17,716 nucleotides of DNA, from contig CAZSTC010000044.1 of the NCBI GenBank assembly GCA_964609795.1, positions 1 to 17,716 of the forward strand, in the 5' to 3' direction. Under the pieces are notes generated by a model. The model saw only the letters and a program-made list of their open reading frames with translations. It ran no database searches and was not told where the DNA came from. Source of the DNA: UBA1412 sp964609795 (lineage in GTDB: Bacteria > Verrucomicrobiota > Verrucomicrobiia > Limisphaerales > UBA1412). This document shows, piece after piece, positions 16,106 through 17,716 of the stretch (within the stretch, counting starts at the first letter, position 1; the number at the start of each line of letters is the position of its first letter). The position numbers were made by a program, and so were the translations under genes.

Positions 16106-16630
16106 TTACTGAGGATGAATCGAACTTTCTTCCAGAGCGGTACGAAAGGCCTCCGCGCTGCGGGAATCAAAACAAACCAGAAAAACCTCCATATCCGATT
16201 CATTCTCACGGAAATACTCCATCAGGGCGCTAACCGCTACCCGGGCGGCTTCCTGGAGCGGATAGCGGTAAACTCCGGTACTGATCGCCGGGAAGGCGAT
16301 ACTGGCGCAGCCGGCCTCCCGGGCCAGCTTCATACTGTTCCGGTAGCATCTCCTCAGGAGCTCGGCTTCTTTCCGGTCTCCGCCGCTCCAGACGGGGCCG
16401 ACAGTGTGGATGACGTAGAGCGCCGGCAAGCGGTAAGCGCTCGTTATCTTGGCTTCACCGGTTTCGCATCCGCCCAGGCCGCTGCATTCATCCATGAGCT
16501 CGGGCCCCGCGGCACGGTGGATGGCACCGTCCACTCCCCCGCCGCCCAGGAGTGAGCGGTTGGCGGCGTTCACAATGGCGTCCACCCTACATTGGGTAAT
16601 ATCGCCTTCAATTACCTGAATTTTCATCAT
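16106..16630 (-). CDS. Macrodomain protein, O-acetyl-ADP-ribose deacetylase (YmdB-like)
   Basis: 174 residues, one complete macrodomain similar in length and sequence to E. coli YmdB. This family binds ADP-ribose and removes acetyl or ADP-ribosyl groups in the cytoplasm. Visible motifs are GDIT at 9-12, DAIVNAAN at 17-24 with Asn24, GGGGVDGAIHRAAG with Asp34 (YmdB Asp35), HTVGPVW, and the phosphate loop PAISTGVYRYP with Tyr121 (YmdB Tyr126). It starts at tandem ATG ATG codons, 36 bp after the PVC-type gene on the same strand; a 5-bp hairpin (GGGGA/TCCCC, 16642-16657) lies in that gap. No clear ribosome binding site. It is probably co-transcribed with the upstream gene, without an obvious functional link. 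The window's Nudix enzyme could also act on ADP-ribose, but the two genes lie about 15 kb apart. Confidence 0.93.
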   Translation of the reverse strand: MMKIQVIEGDITQCRVDAIVNAANRSLLGGGGVDGAIHRAAGPELMDECSGLGGCETGEAKITSAYRLPALYVIHTVGPVWSGGDRKEAELLRRCYRNSMKLAREAGCASIAFPAISTGVYRYPLQEAARVAVSALMEYFRENESDMEVFLVCFDSRSAEAFRTALEESSIHPQ

Positions 16631-16666
16631 CTCGGGAGTTTGGGGAAATGTATCCCCGTTATCGAT

Positions 16667-17716
16667 TTATCGGCTGATTTCCCAGACCCAGTCGCCTTCG
16701 ACCGGAGCTCCGGCTTCCTGAGACCTCGTTCCGCCGTCATCCTTGCGGTCCCAGCCCGCTGACCAGAGCAGGTAGCCGGTATCGGTCAGGCGAATCTGGG
16801 GCGGACGGTCATTGACCCAATCGCGGGGGAGGCTCTCCTCGGGCAGGAGCTCTCCCAACGCCTTGAGCGAGGCCGGGTAACGCCCGTTGGCCAGGCGGTA
16901 CCGCTCCAAAGCGCAAGCCACTTCCGCTGCCTGGTGCAAAAACTGATTGTAAGCCACACTGCAGAAGGTATTTTCATTATCCTGAAGCCTCCCACTGGCG
17001 ATGATCAATCTGGCGAACTTTGCCCCGGAGTCGGGGGTCCGGTAGTAATTCAGCGTTTTAAAGGTTTCGGCGAGCTCGGTCGGCTTATAGCGCTGGTCCT
17101 CGTCGTCAAAGATATTGAGCAGGGAATCCGTCATGAGGTTGAACTCCAGGAGCTCGCGGTAATACCAGCCGATGGGACGCAGACGCATTTTTGCCGTTTC
17201 GAAGAAACTTTCCGAACCCGGTTCAATAAACGTTTCCGGCGGTGCGAAGACTTGATTGATCAGCACATCCATCCAGCGGGGGTCGACGGCAAGCTCCTGG
17301 TTGTGGGCGGCTCTATCCCCCATGATACTCAGCTTCTGGTCGTTCCAGAAGTTGACCTTCCCGAAGCGTTCCTGGAGCTCTTGCAATTGCTCAGCACTCC
17401 AGGCCTGGGCTTCTATCCCCTCCCAGAGAACATCCAGAGCCACTCTGCTGATGCTCATTCGGACGACGAGACTGATGGGGAAGGGCTCCCGCTGGAGTGT
17501 ATCAGCCAGGTCCAGAATATAGAAAATATCCTCCTGAGCCGGAGCGGATTCTCCACGGGCAAGATGGATAAGGGCAAAAGACTCCGAGTAATGAGCCAGT
17601 TCAAGGAGCCCGCCCAGATGCGGAAGAAGAGGCTTCAAGAATAAACCATGGTTATCCTGACTATATTGAATAGGATAACGGCATTCAGGCCTCTCTTTCA
17701 GGTACCGGCGCAGCTC
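16667..17716 (-). CDS. PVC-type conserved protein of unknown function (5' end cut by the window)
   Basis: The frame is open from the stop at 16667 to the window edge (350 codons), so the true start lies outside. A TTG at 17638 is not a believable start, because protein-like sequence (ECRYPIQYSQDNHGLF) continues upstream of it. The architecture recalls a family I know only as 'hypothetical' in planctomycetes and verrucomicrobia: a helical part (LLPHLGGLLELAHY, SLVVRMSISRVALDVLW) and a conserved end. That end (about 16912-16720) reads ALERYRLANGRYPASLKAL, PRDWVND, GYLLWSAGWDRKDDGG, then GDWVWEISR. It resembles the C-terminal half of GspG-type pseudopilins without the N-terminal membrane helix. 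No catalytic residues, signal peptide or membrane segment can be judged from this fragment. Confidence 0.85.
   Translation of the reverse strand, partial: ELRRYLKERPECRYPIQYSQDNHGLFLKPLLPHLGGLLELAHYSESFALIHLARGESAPAQEDIFYILDLADTLQREPFPISLVVRMSISRVALDVLWEGIEAQAWSAEQLQELQERFGKVNFWNDQKLSIMGDRAAHNQELAVDPRWMDVLINQVFAPPETFIEPGSESFFETAKMRLRPIGWYYRELLEFNLMTDSLLNIFDDEDQRYKPTELAETFKTLNYYRTPDSGAKFARLIIASGRLQDNENTFCSVAYNQFLHQAAEVACALERYRLANGRYPASLKALGELLPEESLPRDWVNDRPPQIRLTDTGYLLWSAGWDRKDDGGTRSQEAGAPVEGDWVWEISR

Overview
The window looks like a chromosomal segment of a Gram-negative bacterium, most likely Verrucomicrobiota or a close PVC relative. The pointers are a fused LpxC-FabZ enzyme, a pseudopilin with an H-X9-DG motif, a large secreted protein of LamG-like and Ig-like domains ending in a 'FYRL' tail, and a PVC-style protein with a GRYPxSLxAL motif. 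Lipid A genes and a secretin show that the cell has an outer membrane. The assignment rests on protein recognition only and is not firm below phylum. Every gene I accept lies on the minus strand, so transcription runs from high to low coordinates.

Right end (about 16.1-17.7 kb): a PVC-type protein of unknown function, cut by the window edge, is followed by a macrodomain (ADP-ribosyl hydrolase) gene. Next comes a 276-bp intergenic region and a 1640-residue secreted protein (10907-15829) built of three diverged tandem modules. Its end is marked by two long hairpins and a compact intrinsic terminator (10784-10892). A single-gene pseudopilin unit follows (9875-10753), closed by a clear intrinsic terminator (9811-9844).

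Left half (0-9.8 kb): a good sigma-70-like promoter sits directly against the GTG of lpxC-fabZ. Then come lpxA, gspE, a GspL-like gene, a GspM-like gene, a GspD-family secretin, a Nudix hydrolase and tRNA-Thr(UGU). From gspE to the Nudix gene the junctions are a few bases or overlaps, and several ribosome binding sites are fused to the upstream stop codon. This indicates one translationally coupled operon, possibly read from the lpxC promoter. lpxC and lpxA make lipid A precursors, and FabZ works on the shared 3-hydroxyacyl-ACP pool. gspE/L/M/D encode the ATPase, the two assembly-platform proteins and the outer-membrane channel of a type II secretion (or closely related pilus) machine. GspF, GspC and the usual pseudopilin cluster are absent from the window.

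The least explained items are the modular LamG protein with its stacked 3' hairpins, the low-complexity extensions of the secretin and GspM-like protein, the probable leaderless start of lpxC, and the pseudopilin-like tail of the truncated gene at the right edge. I found no CRISPR array, insertion sequence, phage gene or defence system.
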